Shown here piece after piece: positions 9,546 to 17,400 of a stretch of 38,225 bases of DNA. Within the stretch, counting starts at the first letter, position 1. Each line of letters starts with the position of its first letter. The notes under the pieces are model-generated. The model ran no database searches and was not told the origin of the DNA. It saw only the letters and a list, made by a program, of their open reading frames with translations. Source of the DNA: CAINVV01 sp964528535 (GTDB taxonomy: Bacteria; Bacteroidota; Bacteroidia; Bacteroidales; Prolixibacteraceae); assembly GCA_964528535.1 (NCBI GenBank), contig CAZGSQ010000027.1, positions 1-38,225 on the forward strand, written 5' to 3'. Position numbers and translations under genes: made by a program.

Positions 9546-10491
9546 GGAATTTGTCTGAACCATAGATGACTTTCAACCGATGGGCAATGATTCCAATGGT
9601 AAAATTTCCTTCACCAAGTGTCTCCCCGTCGGCCTCCCCTGGTAAGAGAGAAGCAGCTGTCAATCCAATCACCTTCCCCGCATGGGTTGAAACCCTTTTG
9701 TCCTTTACAAATGCGCCTGAGTAGAGTCCCTTGAAATTGGTGAGAATGCCCCAGATGCCAATTTTGCGGATGACAGTCAGGTGAAAGAGCCCCTGCAAAG
9801 GATTGGCTTCCGGCACCTGCATCATCCCTCCCCCGTTGAATTTGCCAATCCCAATGCTCGCGCTAAACAGGTTGACATCCAGGATAGCCCCGTCAATGGT
9901 GATCCTGGTAAGTCGGCTTTTGTAGTTGAAGTACCCTGAAGCCAAACTTTGGACATAGACTCTCATCCCAGTCATTCCATTGGATTTTAGGATGTTGGCA
10001 TTCTTTGCAGCAAGGGCATCGAACCCAAACCCTGCGATGTTCACGAAATATCTTTTGTCAACCACACCTTCCGATTGACGGCTGATTTCACCAACATCCT
10101 GACGAACGGTTTGGCCGGCAAGGATTATTTCGATGGCTTTCTGGTATTGGTCCGGAATGCCAAAAGTCTTGATCCAGTCGTTGCCGGTACCAACGGGTAT
10201 CATCCCCAAGGTTACCTCGTGCAGGGCCGTCTGGTCTGCCAGAAAGATGCCGTTGACCACCTCATTGAGAGAACCATCGCCGCCAGCAACGATCAAATTT
10301 GTGGCTCCATCTGCGACAAGTTCCTTGGTAAGTTCAATGGCATGACCCGCATATTCTGATTCATAAAGCCTGAAGGAGAGGCCCGACTCGCGCAACAATT
10401 GTTCAATTTTCTTTCTGTCGCGGGCTCCCTTGCCTCCTCCTGCATGCGGGTTCAAAATGACCTGCCACAGTATTTCTTTGTTTTTTGGCAT
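9532..10491 (-). CDS. Diacylglycerol kinase-family lipid kinase
   Basis: YegS/DgkB/LCB5-type lipid kinase, likely phosphorylating diacylglycerol or a sphingoid-type lipid with ATP at the inner membrane. The N-terminal nucleotide-binding lobe shows NPHAGGGKG (about 14-22), GGDGSLNEVVNG (70-81) and PVGTGNDW (99-106), the three family signatures. The C-terminal beta-sandwich ends with a region containing LPGEADGE, the usual ADGE element near the end. Length of 319 residues is normal. It lies downstream of pgk on the same strand but is separated by that gene's terminator and has its own possible -7 box at 10524-10531. Some Bacteroidota make sphingolipids, so a sphingosine-kinase-like role cannot be excluded. 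Confidence 0.88.
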   Translation of the reverse strand: MPKNKEILWQVILNPHAGGGKGARDRKKIEQLLRESGLSFRLYESEYAGHAIELTKELVADGATNLIVAGGDGSLNEVVNGIFLADQTALHEVTLGMIPVGTGNDWIKTFGIPDQYQKAIEIILAGQTVRQDVGEISRQSEGVVDKRYFVNIAGFGFDALAAKNANILKSNGMTGMRVYVQSLASGYFNYKSRLTRITIDGAILDVNLFSASIGIGKFNGGGMMQVPEANPLQGLFHLTVIRKIGIWGILTNFKGLYSGAFVKDKRVSTHAGKVIGLTAASLLPGEADGETLGEGNFTIGIIAHRLKVIYGSDKFLKDS

Positions 10492-10523
10492 CTGATGGTT
10501 CGTTAGTCGATTGTTCCTGACAC

Positions 10524-10531
10524 CAAATCTA
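10524..10531 (-). promoter_or_regulatory. Candidate -7 box for lipid kinase, abutting the pgk terminator
   Basis: Minus-strand TAGATTTG fits TAnnTTTG, 33 nt before the lipid-kinase ATG at 10491. Its first base is the last base of the T-run of the pgk terminator. No TTG stands at the ideal -33 distance. Confidence 0.4.
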
Positions 10532-10565
10532 AAAAAAAAACGGGTGCAGAAAAATTCTGCACCCG
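10531..10565 (-). terminator. Intrinsic terminator of pgk
   Basis: Perfect 11-bp inverted repeat CGGGTGCAGAA (10541-10551) and TTCTGCACCCG (10555-10565) with a 3-nt loop. On the minus strand it is followed by ten T residues (10540-10531). It lies 27 nt downstream of the pgk stop codon. Confidence 0.93.
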
Positions 10566-10592
10566 AAAAATATGGCTGGATCTCTTTGAAAA

Positions 10593-11786
10593 TTATTCCT
10601 GAACGGCAGCAATACCAGGGAGCACGCGTCCTTCGAGGTATTCAAGCATGGCACCGCCGGCAGTTGAAATGTAGGATACTTTGTCGGCAATGCCAAATTT
10701 GTTGACAGCAGCAACCGAGTCGCCACCTCCCACCAGTGAGAAGGCACCCTTGGCAGTAGCTTCGACGATCGCATCGCCGATGGCTTTGGTTCCGACAGCA
10801 AATTTCTCCATTTCGAACACACCTACCGGACCGTTCCACAGGATGGTTTTGGATTCACCGATTACTTTTGCAAAATTTTTGATTGTCTCAGGTCCAACAT
10901 CCAAACCCGACCAGTTGTCGTCGATGGCATAAGAGGAGACCACCTTGGTATTGGCCGTCTCGGCAAAGGCATCCGCCTCGACAACATCCACTGCGAAGTG
11001 AAATTGGACCCCTTTTTCTTTGGCCTTCACCAGCAGTTCCCCTGCCAATTCGAGGTAATCATCTTCGCAGATGGAGCCACCAATTTTGCCACCTTGCGCC
11101 TTGACGAAGGTGTAAGTCATTCCACCGCCAATGATCAAATGGTCTACCGAATTGAGCAAATTTTCGATGATGGTGATTTTTGAGGAGACTTTTGAACCGC
11201 CCATGATGGCCGTGAAAGGCCGTTGCGGGGCCTTGAGTACCTTGTCGAGACTTTCGACTTCGCTGGCTACCAGCAATCCGAAAAGTTTGTCGTTCGGGAA
11301 GAATTTGGCAATCACTGCCGTAGAGGCATGTGCGCGGTGGGCAGTTCCGAAGGCGTCGTTGACCCAACAATCACCAAGCAAAGAGATTTGGCGGGCAAAC
11401 TCTTCGTCGCCTCCCTCTTCTTCAGGATGGAAGCGAAGGTTCTCCAAAACAAGCACTTCGCCTGCCTTTAGGGACGAGGCCATGGCCAAAGTCTCAGCGC
11501 CGATGCAATCAGGAGCCATCCTGACTGCTTTCCCTCCGAGCAACTGGCTCAGGTGAGGAACCAGGTGCCGCATCGAAAATTTATCTTCCGGACCCTTTTT
11601 CGGACGACCAAGGTGAGACATGATGATGACAGCTCCACCTTTCCCCAGAATGGCATTGATGGTGGGCAATGCGGCGGTCATGCGGGTATCGTCTGTAATG
11701 ACGAATTGTTCGTCGAGCGGAACATTGAAGTCAACTCTGATTAAGGCTTTCTTGCCTGAAAAGTCATAAGTTTCAATCGTCTGCAT
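10593..11786 (-). CDS. pgk: Phosphoglycerate kinase
   Basis: Glycolytic enzyme transferring phosphate from 1,3-bisphosphoglycerate to ADP in the cytosol. The 397-residue protein has the signature RVDFNVPLD (17-25), the substrate-binding SHLGRPK region (about 56-62), the conserved FGTAHRAHAST stretch, and the C-terminal nucleotide loop LVGGGDSVAAV. The length is standard for bacterial monofunctional enzymes. It is a single-gene unit: its own -7 box lies upstream (11816-11823, minus) and a strong terminator follows. It is divergent from holB, with a 183-nt gap. Confidence 0.97.
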   Translation of the reverse strand: MQTIETYDFSGKKALIRVDFNVPLDEQFVITDDTRMTAALPTINAILGKGGAVIIMSHLGRPKKGPEDKFSMRHLVPHLSQLLGGKAVRMAPDCIGAETLAMASSLKAGEVLVLENLRFHPEEEGGDEEFARQISLLGDCWVNDAFGTAHRAHASTAVIAKFFPNDKLFGLLVASEVESLDKVLKAPQRPFTAIMGGSKVSSKITIIENLLNSVDHLIIGGGMTYTFVKAQGGKIGGSICEDDYLELAGELLVKAKEKGVQFHFAVDVVEADAFAETANTKVVSSYAIDDNWSGLDVGPETIKNFAKVIGESKTILWNGPVGVFEMEKFAVGTKAIGDAIVEATAKGAFSLVGGGDSVAAVNKFGIADKVSYISTAGGAMLEYLEGRVLPGIAAVQE

Positions 11787-11815
11787 ATCGTTGTTGTTTA
11801 ATTTTTTAGGAAGCT

Positions 11816-11823
11816 CAAAGATA
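11816..11823 (-). promoter_or_regulatory. Candidate -7 box of pgk
   Basis: Minus-strand TATCTTTG is an exact TAnnTTTG match, 30 nt upstream of the pgk ATG at 11786, giving a leader of roughly 25 nt. No TTG is seen at the usual -33 spacing. Confidence 0.5.
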
Positions 11824-11918
11824 GTGGTTATCTGTTTGATAAGCGTCTTTTCAGTGTTAATTTATTACTAATTCGGAGGGTGATTCGTTCTCAGCCGCCC
11901 CTTGTGCCAGTTTTTTTT

Positions 11919-11926
11919 TACTTTTG
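11919..11926 (+). promoter_or_regulatory. Candidate -7 box of the holB-ricT-gldH-trmB unit
   Basis: TACTTTTG is identical to the sdhC -7 box and lies 43 nt ahead of the chosen holB ATG at 11970. The nearest TTG (11902-11904) has only a 14-nt spacer, shorter than ideal. The box lies inside the longer alternative reading frame that begins at 11880, which argues against that upstream start. Confidence 0.5.
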
Positions 11927-11969
11927 GGAAATGAGCCAACGCGGTTCAGGAATCTGCTTAATAGTTGAC

Positions 11970-13094
11970 ATGCAATTTAAGGAAGTTATAGGTCAAAACC
12001 AGGCCAAAGCGTTGCTGATTCAGTTGGCCAGCGAACAACGTGTGCCACATGCCTTGATGCTGATGGGACCTCCCGGCAACGGGAAACTGGCATTGGCACT
12101 GGCCTTTGCGCAATACCTGAATTGCAGGGATCGGAGTGATCAGGATTCTTGTGGCCAATGTAGTTCATGCCTGAAGTACAAAAAATTGATCCATCCTGAT
12201 CTGCATTTCACGGTCCCTGTCGTCAAGACTTCCTCCCTTTCAAAGCCCACTACCACTGACTATCTTACCAGGTGGAGAGCGTTTTTTCTCGCCAATCCAT
12301 ATCCCTTGTATGAGCGATGGGCCCAAACCATTGCCGAAGAGAACAAGCAGCCCGTTATCTACGTCGATGAGGCGGCGGAGATCATCCAAAAGTTGCACAA
12401 AAAATCTTACGAGGCAGCGTACAAGGTCTCGCTGATCTGGCTTCCCGAAACCATGAATCTCTCTTGTGCCAACAAGATGTTGAAGGTACTGGAGGAACCA
12501 CCAGCCAACTCGCTGTTCTTGCTCGTTACCGAGGAGGAGCAGCGGCTGCTTGGGACCATCCGTTCGAGGTGCCAGACCATACGACTGCCAAAAATTGAAG
12601 AGAACGACCTGGCCCAGGCACTTGCCAACCATCCTGATCTTGGAGCCAACAATCCATTTGTAGTCGCCAGAATCGCAAGGGGAAATTACATCCTGGCAGA
12701 GGAATTTCTGATGGAAGATGAGGCAAGGAGGTACAACCACCGGCAATATACCTCCCTGATGAGGTCAGGATATGGCAGGAATTTGCAGGAACTGCTGAAT
12801 TGGTCAGACGAAATTTCGGCCATCGGCAGAACGAGGCAAATCAGCTTTCTAAGGTATTGCAGCGAATTTACCCGAGAAAATTTCATGTCCAACTTTAAAC
12901 AGCCCGAGCTCATCTCGATGGATGAAGAGGAGGAAAAATTTGCACTAAAATTTGCCCCCTTCATCCAGGAAAAAAATGTGTTGCATCTGTTTACCGAATT
13001 TGAAAAATCGCTTCGTGACATCACCTCCAACGGCAATGCGAAGGCAATTTTTACAGATTTGGCCATCAAAATTTCAAAGCTCATCAGGCTTTGA
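11970..13094 (+). CDS. holB: DNA polymerase III delta' subunit
   Basis: Clamp-loader AAA+ subunit. The start is set at 11970 (MQFKEVIGQ), since homologues begin at the FxxIIGQ element and a -7 box sits within the longer alternative frame. The 374-residue protein has a P-loop-like GPPGNGK (33-39) followed by Leu rather than Ser/Thr, so ATP binding may be degenerate. Zinc ligands are Cys52, Cys61, Cys64 and Cys67 (C-x8-C-x2-C-x2-C). LKVLEEPP and the RSRC motif (sensor/arginine-finger region) follow. It is the first gene of a compact plus-strand group; ricT follows after 238 nt, which carries its own -7 candidate. Confidence 0.9.
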   Translation: MQFKEVIGQNQAKALLIQLASEQRVPHALMLMGPPGNGKLALALAFAQYLNCRDRSDQDSCGQCSSCLKYKKLIHPDLHFTVPVVKTSSLSKPTTTDYLTRWRAFFLANPYPLYERWAQTIAEENKQPVIYVDEAAEIIQKLHKKSYEAAYKVSLIWLPETMNLSCANKMLKVLEEPPANSLFLLVTEEEQRLLGTIRSRCQTIRLPKIEENDLAQALANHPDLGANNPFVVARIARGNYILAEEFLMEDEARRYNHRQYTSLMRSGYGRNLQELLNWSDEISAIGRTRQISFLRYCSEFTRENFMSNFKQPELISMDEEEEKFALKFAPFIQEKNVLHLFTEFEKSLRDITSNGNAKAIFTDLAIKISKLIRL

Positions 13095-13182
13095 ATTGCG
13101 GCTTTCAGGAAGTCAAAGGCGCTAACTTTGGCCTAATCTTCTTTTAACACCTGCCAACATGATCAGCTCCGCTAAAATTCAT

Positions 13183-13190
13183 TATTTTTG
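13183..13190 (+). promoter_or_regulatory. Candidate -7 box upstream of ricT
   Basis: TATTTTTG matches TAnnTTTG, about 142 nt before the ricT ATG. No -33 TTG at the right distance. The remaining 13095-13332 gap is AT-rich and shows nothing else I can support. Confidence 0.35.
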
Positions 13191-13332
13191 TAGTGAAGTG
13201 ACAGCAAATTGTAAATTACAAATTTCACAAGAAAAAAGGCCTATTCATGAAATATCCCACCCAACTTGTCGGAACCAACCGAGATGAAACTTCGGATATT
13301 CCCTGCGACCTTTAAAAACAAATTCGCTACGA

Positions 13333-14499
13333 ATGAATTCAATACATAAACCAGTGCGCATGGGGCCTCTGACAATGCATTCACGAAGCATTGCCAAATT
13401 GAGCGTGTACAACTGGCTTCAAGACGTTCCGAACACCATCAATGCAAATGGGGTGGTAGAGATCAGATTTAAAAATACACGGAAGGATTATTATACGAAT
13501 GTCAATGATCTCGCTCTAAAACCCGGTGATGTAGTGGCCGTAGAAGCAAGTCCTGGCCATGACATTGGCGTCGTTTCCCTAACGGGGGATCTTGTTCTCA
13601 AGCAGATGAGAAGGCACAAACCCACTTTCGTGGATGGTGAACTCCGTAAAATCTACCGGCTCGCAAAACCCGTCGATATTCAGAAATGGGAGGAGGCCAC
13701 CCAAATGGAGCACGACACCATGCTGAAAGCAAGAAAGATTGCCGAGGACCTGCGGTTGAATATGAAAATCGGAGACGTTGAATTTCAGGGCGACAAGACC
13801 AAAGCCATTTTTTATTACATTGCCGATGAACGCGTCGACTTTCGCCAGTTGATCAAAGTGTATGCCGATACTTTTCGCATCCGCATCGAAATGCGCCAGA
13901 TTGGTGCGAGACAGGAAGCCGGCAGGATCGGAGGAATCGGCCCATGTGGCCGGGAGCTCTGCTGCAGCTCATGGATCTCCAATTTTGTTTCTGTAACCAC
14001 CAACTCAGCCAGGTACCAGGAGATTTCACTGAATCCCCAGAAACTGGCTGGACAGTGCAGCAAGCTGAAATGTTGCCTGAACTATGAACTGGATTGCTAC
14101 ATCGATGCCCAGCTTGATTTTCCTCCCACCAATGTTCAGATTGAGACAGAGAAGGGAAATTACAATTATTTCAAAGCTGATATTTTCAAGGGTATTTTCT
14201 GGTACGTCCGCGAAAATTTTCAGGGAGGTGGAGTCATCGGCGTTTCTGTCGAAAAAGTCAAGGAGATTCTTCGCCTGAACAGAAGTGGCAAGAGGATTCC
14301 AGACCTTACCGGGGATATCATCGAAATCGTTGACGAGACCATTCCAACCTATCAAAATTCTGTTGGACAGGAGAGCCTCGACAGGTTTGATCAAAATTCG
14401 AACAAAACAAGACGCAAGAAACGCCACAAACCTGTCTTAACCCGTAAAAATATTTCTAACAACGCCAATGACAGCGCACAAGATCCCAAAACCGAATAA
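13333..14499 (+). CDS. ricT: PSP1/RicT-family regulatory protein
   Basis: PSP1-domain protein related to Bacillus RicT (YaaT), part of a complex that affects RNA processing in Firmicutes; its partner proteins are not visible here. The 388-residue protein carries the family core VVEIRFKNTRKDYYTNVN, VAVEASPGHDIGVVSLTG, and two cysteine clusters: GPCGRELCCSSW (Cys205, 210, 211) and QCSKLKCCLNYE (Cys242, 247, 248) plus Cys255. These are the residues implicated in iron-sulfur binding in the Ric complex. The C-terminus is Arg/Lys- and Asn-rich and probably disordered. Internal ATGs at 13360 and 13375 are alternative starts. It overlaps gldH by 32 nt. The holB-ricT-gldH order is a recurrent one in Bacteroidota as I remember it. 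Confidence 0.85.
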   Translation: MNSIHKPVRMGPLTMHSRSIAKLSVYNWLQDVPNTINANGVVEIRFKNTRKDYYTNVNDLALKPGDVVAVEASPGHDIGVVSLTGDLVLKQMRRHKPTFVDGELRKIYRLAKPVDIQKWEEATQMEHDTMLKARKIAEDLRLNMKIGDVEFQGDKTKAIFYYIADERVDFRQLIKVYADTFRIRIEMRQIGARQEAGRIGGIGPCGRELCCSSWISNFVSVTTNSARYQEISLNPQKLAGQCSKLKCCLNYELDCYIDAQLDFPPTNVQIETEKGNYNYFKADIFKGIFWYVRENFQGGGVIGVSVEKVKEILRLNRSGKRIPDLTGDIIEIVDETIPTYQNSVGQESLDRFDQNSNKTRRKKRHKPVLTRKNISNNANDSAQDPKTE

Positions 14500-14962
14500 A
14501 TCGGCAGCACTCTTTGTCCTATGCCTGGTATTGCTCTTTTCATGTCACCGGAAGAGTGTCTACAGCGATTACAAAGCCTTGAAAGGAGCCAAATGGCACC
14601 AGGATTCGATCCTGAGGTTCGACATGACAGTACCCGATTCTACCAAAATATACAACCTGTTCCTCAACGTTAGAAACGAGGGGAGATACCCTTACAGCAA
14701 CCTTTTCTTGTTTGTAAAAATTATTCCCCCGAAGGGAAAAATTCTCAATGACACCATCGAACTCTCCCTGGCAAGTCCCGAGGGGAAATGGTTTGGCCAC
14801 GGATTGGGAGACCTGTACGACATGAAATATCCCTACAAACAGGCCACTTTTTTCCCTTCCGCCGGTTATTATCGCTTCGAAGTTCGACAGGGAATGCGAT
14901 CCGAAGATGGCTTCCTGAGAGGCATTCATGATTTCGGGATTACACTTGACCAGAGCAATTAG
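14468..14962 (+). CDS. gldH: Gliding-motility-type lipoprotein GldH
   Basis: Small lipoprotein of the Gld group, originally defined by gliding mutants of Flavobacterium and also found in non-gliding Bacteroidota. The 164-residue protein has a signal peptide with a lipobox LFSC, lipidated Cys26. The mature part is beta-rich, containing YNLFLNVRNEGRYPYSNL and FFPSAGYYRFEVRQGM, typical of the family. The start lies within the end of ricT (32-nt overlap); no later Met precedes the lipobox, which supports it. trmB begins 11 nt after the stop. Its presence with a PorW/SprE-like gene 2.4 kb downstream supports a type IX secretion background, although gldH alone does not prove gliding. Confidence 0.85.
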   Translation: MTAHKIPKPNKSAALFVLCLVLLFSCHRKSVYSDYKALKGAKWHQDSILRFDMTVPDSTKIYNLFLNVRNEGRYPYSNLFLFVKIIPPKGKILNDTIELSLASPEGKWFGHGLGDLYDMKYPYKQATFFPSAGYYRFEVRQGMRSEDGFLRGIHDFGITLDQSN

Positions 14963-14973
14963 CTGAATAGTTG

Positions 14974-15726
14974 ATGAGCAAGAACAAGCTAGCCAAGTTT
15001 GAGGAGGTACACGCACTGCCAAATGTCGTGGAAGTAGCCTATGCCGCACTGATGGAAGGCCCTTATGAACTTAGGGGAAAATGGAAGAGAAGTTTTTTTG
15101 GGAATGATGCCCCCATCGTCCTGGAGCTGGGCTGCGGAAAAGGAGAATATACGGTTGGATTGGCCGAAAACTATCCTGGTAAGAATTTCATTGGAATAGA
15201 TATCAAAGGATCAAGAATCTGGCATGGTGCAAAAGCTGCCCACGACAGAGGTTTAAAAAACGCTGCCTTTCTGCGCACCTATGTAGAATTACTGCCCTCG
15301 TTTTTCGATGCCAATGAGGTCGATGAAATATGGATCACCTTCCCCGATCCACAAATGAAAAAAGAACGCAAACGCCTTACTTCCACCAAACTACTTGCTC
15401 ATTACGGCAGCGTATTGCAACAAGGTGGTGTGGTGCATCTGAAAACAGACAGCAACTTCCTATTCCAATATACCAAGGCACTTGTTCACCTCAATGATTT
15501 TATCACTGAGGCCGAAACCGAAGATCTTTATAGTTCGGCCTATGCCAATGAAATTTTGGGAATCAAAACCTATTACGAAGAACAATGGCTGGCCCGGGGT
15601 TTGAAGATCAAATACCTCAGGTTCATCCCTCATTTCGAGAACCTGTGCGAACCCAAAATCGATATTGAATGGGATGATTACAGAAGTTTTGGCAGAGACA
15701 ACAGGAGCAGCGCCATTTATGAATGA
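14974..15726 (+). CDS. trmB: tRNA (guanine-N7-)-methyltransferase
   Basis: Uses S-adenosylmethionine to form m7G46 in the tRNA variable loop. The ATG at 14974 is preferred to the TTG one codon earlier, giving 250 residues. The SAM-binding motif VLELGCGKGEYT is at about 49-60, the GIDIKGSRIW acidic-loop segment follows, and the TrmB signature ITFPDPQMKKERKR carries the catalytic/tRNA-contacting residues. The C-terminal RFIPHFE-type region is present. The gene overlaps the next start by 8 nt, so translational coupling is likely. Confidence 0.93.
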   Translation: MSKNKLAKFEEVHALPNVVEVAYAALMEGPYELRGKWKRSFFGNDAPIVLELGCGKGEYTVGLAENYPGKNFIGIDIKGSRIWHGAKAAHDRGLKNAAFLRTYVELLPSFFDANEVDEIWITFPDPQMKKERKRLTSTKLLAHYGSVLQQGGVVHLKTDSNFLFQYTKALVHLNDFITEAETEDLYSSAYANEILGIKTYYEEQWLARGLKIKYLRFIPHFENLCEPKIDIEWDDYRSFGRDNRSSAIYE

Positions 15727-16045
15727 TTTTTACGAAAAGGTCTACGAAACAACCAGGTTGATACCTCCCGGCAAGGTCACCAGTTACGGTGCCATTGCGC
15801 GATTTCTGGGCACAGGAATGTCGGCCAGGGTGGTGGGATGGGCCCTGAATGGGTGCCATCAGAAGGAGCCATTTGTTCCTGCCCATCGGGTCGTCAACCG
15901 AAATGGACTATTGACAGGCAAAATCCATTTCCACCCTCCTTCCGCAATGCAAGAGCTGCTTGAAAATGAGGGTGTTGTTGTAATAGATGACGCTGTAGTC
16001 AATTTTCAGTCCCATTTCTGGGATCCGATAAGCGAATTGCGATGA
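15719..16045 (+). CDS. Alkyltransferase-like protein (MGMT fold, no acceptor Cys)
   Basis: Short 108-residue protein consisting of only the winged-helix DNA-binding part of O6-alkylguanine-DNA alkyltransferases. IPPGKVTSYGAIA (15-27) and SARVVGWAL (35-43, with the helix-turn-helix Arg) are conserved. The active-site motif PCHRV is VPAHRVV here: Ala55 replaces the alkyl-accepting Cys. It therefore cannot be a suicide repair enzyme; family knowledge of ATL proteins suggests that it binds alkylated guanines and flags them for nucleotide excision repair. The start at 15719 (overlapping trmB by 8 nt) is chosen over an upstream in-frame ATG at 15665 that lies inside trmB and adds residues with no homology I recognise. 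Confidence 0.85.
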   Translation: MNDFYEKVYETTRLIPPGKVTSYGAIARFLGTGMSARVVGWALNGCHQKEPFVPAHRVVNRNGLLTGKIHFHPPSAMQELLENEGVVVIDDAVVNFQSHFWDPISELR

Positions 16046-16074
16046 GCCTTCAGGCGGTAGCGAATCTCTATTTC

Positions 16075-16093
16075 AGTTGCAAAAACTGCAACT
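16075..16093 (+). terminator. Candidate hairpin after the holB-atl run
   Basis: AGTTGCA (16075-16081) pairs with TGCAACT (16087-16093) around a 5-nt loop, 30 nt after the alkyltransferase-like stop. Only a short T-run (TTG) follows, so termination would be weak. Confidence 0.3.
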
Positions 16094-16204
16094 TTGACAA
16101 AGATCCTCCGTATAAAAACCGCAAGCTGCATGGTTCTAAAACTTTTGACACACCAAAATCTTTTCTGTAATTCACTCATTCATATGGCATACAAACCAAC
16201 CCCC

Positions 16205-16253
16205 CATATCTCATAACTCATATCTCATATCTCATATCTCATATCTCATATCT
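16205..16253 (+). repeat. 7-bp tandem array, seven copies of CATATCT
   Basis: Seven perfect-period heptamers; six are CATATCT and the second is CATAACT. The array ends 4 nt before the ATG of the Mrp gene at 16258, so it occupies the entire ribosome-binding region, where no Shine-Dalgarno sequence is visible. Read on the other strand the unit is GATATGA, identical to a unit in the array at the right end of the window. Confidence 0.95.
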
Positions 16254-16257
16254 CCCC

Positions 16258-17349
16258 ATGCCCCTACTACCCAAAAATATTTCAGACACCCTGAAACGAA
16301 TCATGTTCCCCGGATCAGGAAAAAACATTGTCGAACTTGAAATGGTTCAGGAGATTAGAATCGCAGGTCGTCGCATCAGCTTTTCCCTCATCTTTCAATC
16401 GGAAGAAGATCCCGCCATCCAGCCAGTGGTTGAAGCTTGTTCGGATGTGATCAGGCGTGAGCACGGAGCCGACTGGGAAATCAACATTACCCCAAAGAGT
16501 GCTGTTCGAATGTCTCCTCCGGTCCTTCCCGGGGTGAAGAATATTGTGGCTGTGGCGTCAGGCAAGGGAGGCGTTGGAAAGTCTACGATGGCTGTTAACC
16601 TTGCGGTGGCGTTGGCCAACCGGGGTGCCAGCGTAGGGTTGGTGGATGCCGACATTTTTGGTCCATCCATCCCTAAAATGTTCGGCGAAGAAGATTCCAG
16701 GCCCTATTTTGAAAAGATTGAAGGGCGCGACCGCATCGTTCCCATCGAGAAATACGGTGTCAAATTTTTGTCGATAGGGTTTTTTGCCAAAAAGGATGAT
16801 GCGCTCATCTGGCGAGGTCCGGTAGCCTCCAATGCTTTGAAGCAGTTGATTATGGACGGAAACTGGGGGGAACTTGATTTTCTTCTCGTGGATCTTCCTC
16901 CCGGTACAAGCGATATTCATCTAACTCTGGTTCAGACAGTTGCAGTTACAGGAGCCGTCATTGTCACCACTCCTCAGGATGTCGCTCTGGCCGATGTAGT
17001 GAAAGGGGTCTCGATGTTCAACAGCAAATCGATCAATGTCCCGGTACTTGGCATCATTGAGAATATGTCGTGGTTTACTCCTGCAGAACTGCCAGAGAGT
17101 AAGTACTATATCTTCGGCAAGGATGGCGGCAAAGAACTTGCCGAAAAAATGGGACTTCCCTTGCTGGGACAGGTGCCGCTGGTTATGAGCATCCGCGAAA
17201 GCGGTGACAAGGGTCTGCCTGCTGCATTCGATGAGGAGAGCGCTACGGGAATGGCTTTCGAAAAATTGGCGGGTGCCCTGATCGAACAACTCGAACACAG
17301 AAACATTTTTTTTAAGCCTACCGAGAAAGTAAAGGTGCAGCGGAAGTGA
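16258..17349 (+). CDS. Mrp/ApbC/NBP35-type P-loop ATPase
   Basis: Cytosolic ATPase of the Mrp family, generally an iron-sulfur cluster carrier. The N-terminal MIP18 (DUF59) domain is at about 5-75; the ATPase domain has the deviant Walker A GKGGVGKST at 102-110, VDADIFGPS, and LPPGTSDIHLTL. The CxxC motif that bridges a cluster in many ApbC proteins is absent: the corresponding stretch reads ENMSWFTPAELPESKYYIFG with no Cys. From memory this is usual in Bacteroidota, but it makes the cluster-carrier role uncertain. Length of 363 residues is normal. The heptamer array directly precedes its start codon. The PorW-like gene follows after 51 nt. Confidence 0.88.
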   Translation: MPLLPKNISDTLKRIMFPGSGKNIVELEMVQEIRIAGRRISFSLIFQSEEDPAIQPVVEACSDVIRREHGADWEINITPKSAVRMSPPVLPGVKNIVAVASGKGGVGKSTMAVNLAVALANRGASVGLVDADIFGPSIPKMFGEEDSRPYFEKIEGRDRIVPIEKYGVKFLSIGFFAKKDDALIWRGPVASNALKQLIMDGNWGELDFLLVDLPPGTSDIHLTLVQTVAVTGAVIVTTPQDVALADVVKGVSMFNSKSINVPVLGIIENMSWFTPAELPESKYYIFGKDGGKELAEKMGLPLLGQVPLVMSIRESGDKGLPAAFDEESATGMAFEKLAGALIEQLEHRNIFFKPTEKVKVQRK

Positions 17350-17400
17350 TTTTTTCAGCAATTTTGAGTTAATTTGTGTACCAAATTTATTCAAAATAGC

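Noticed and set aside
11880..11969. N-terminal extension of holB
   Set aside because: The extra residues are unrelated to the family and cover a TACTTTTG promoter box; MQFKEVIGQ is the expected opening.
16205..16253. CRISPR-like array
   Set aside because: The unit is 7 bp with no spacers; it is a microsatellite-type tandem repeat. The same applies to 38161-38225.
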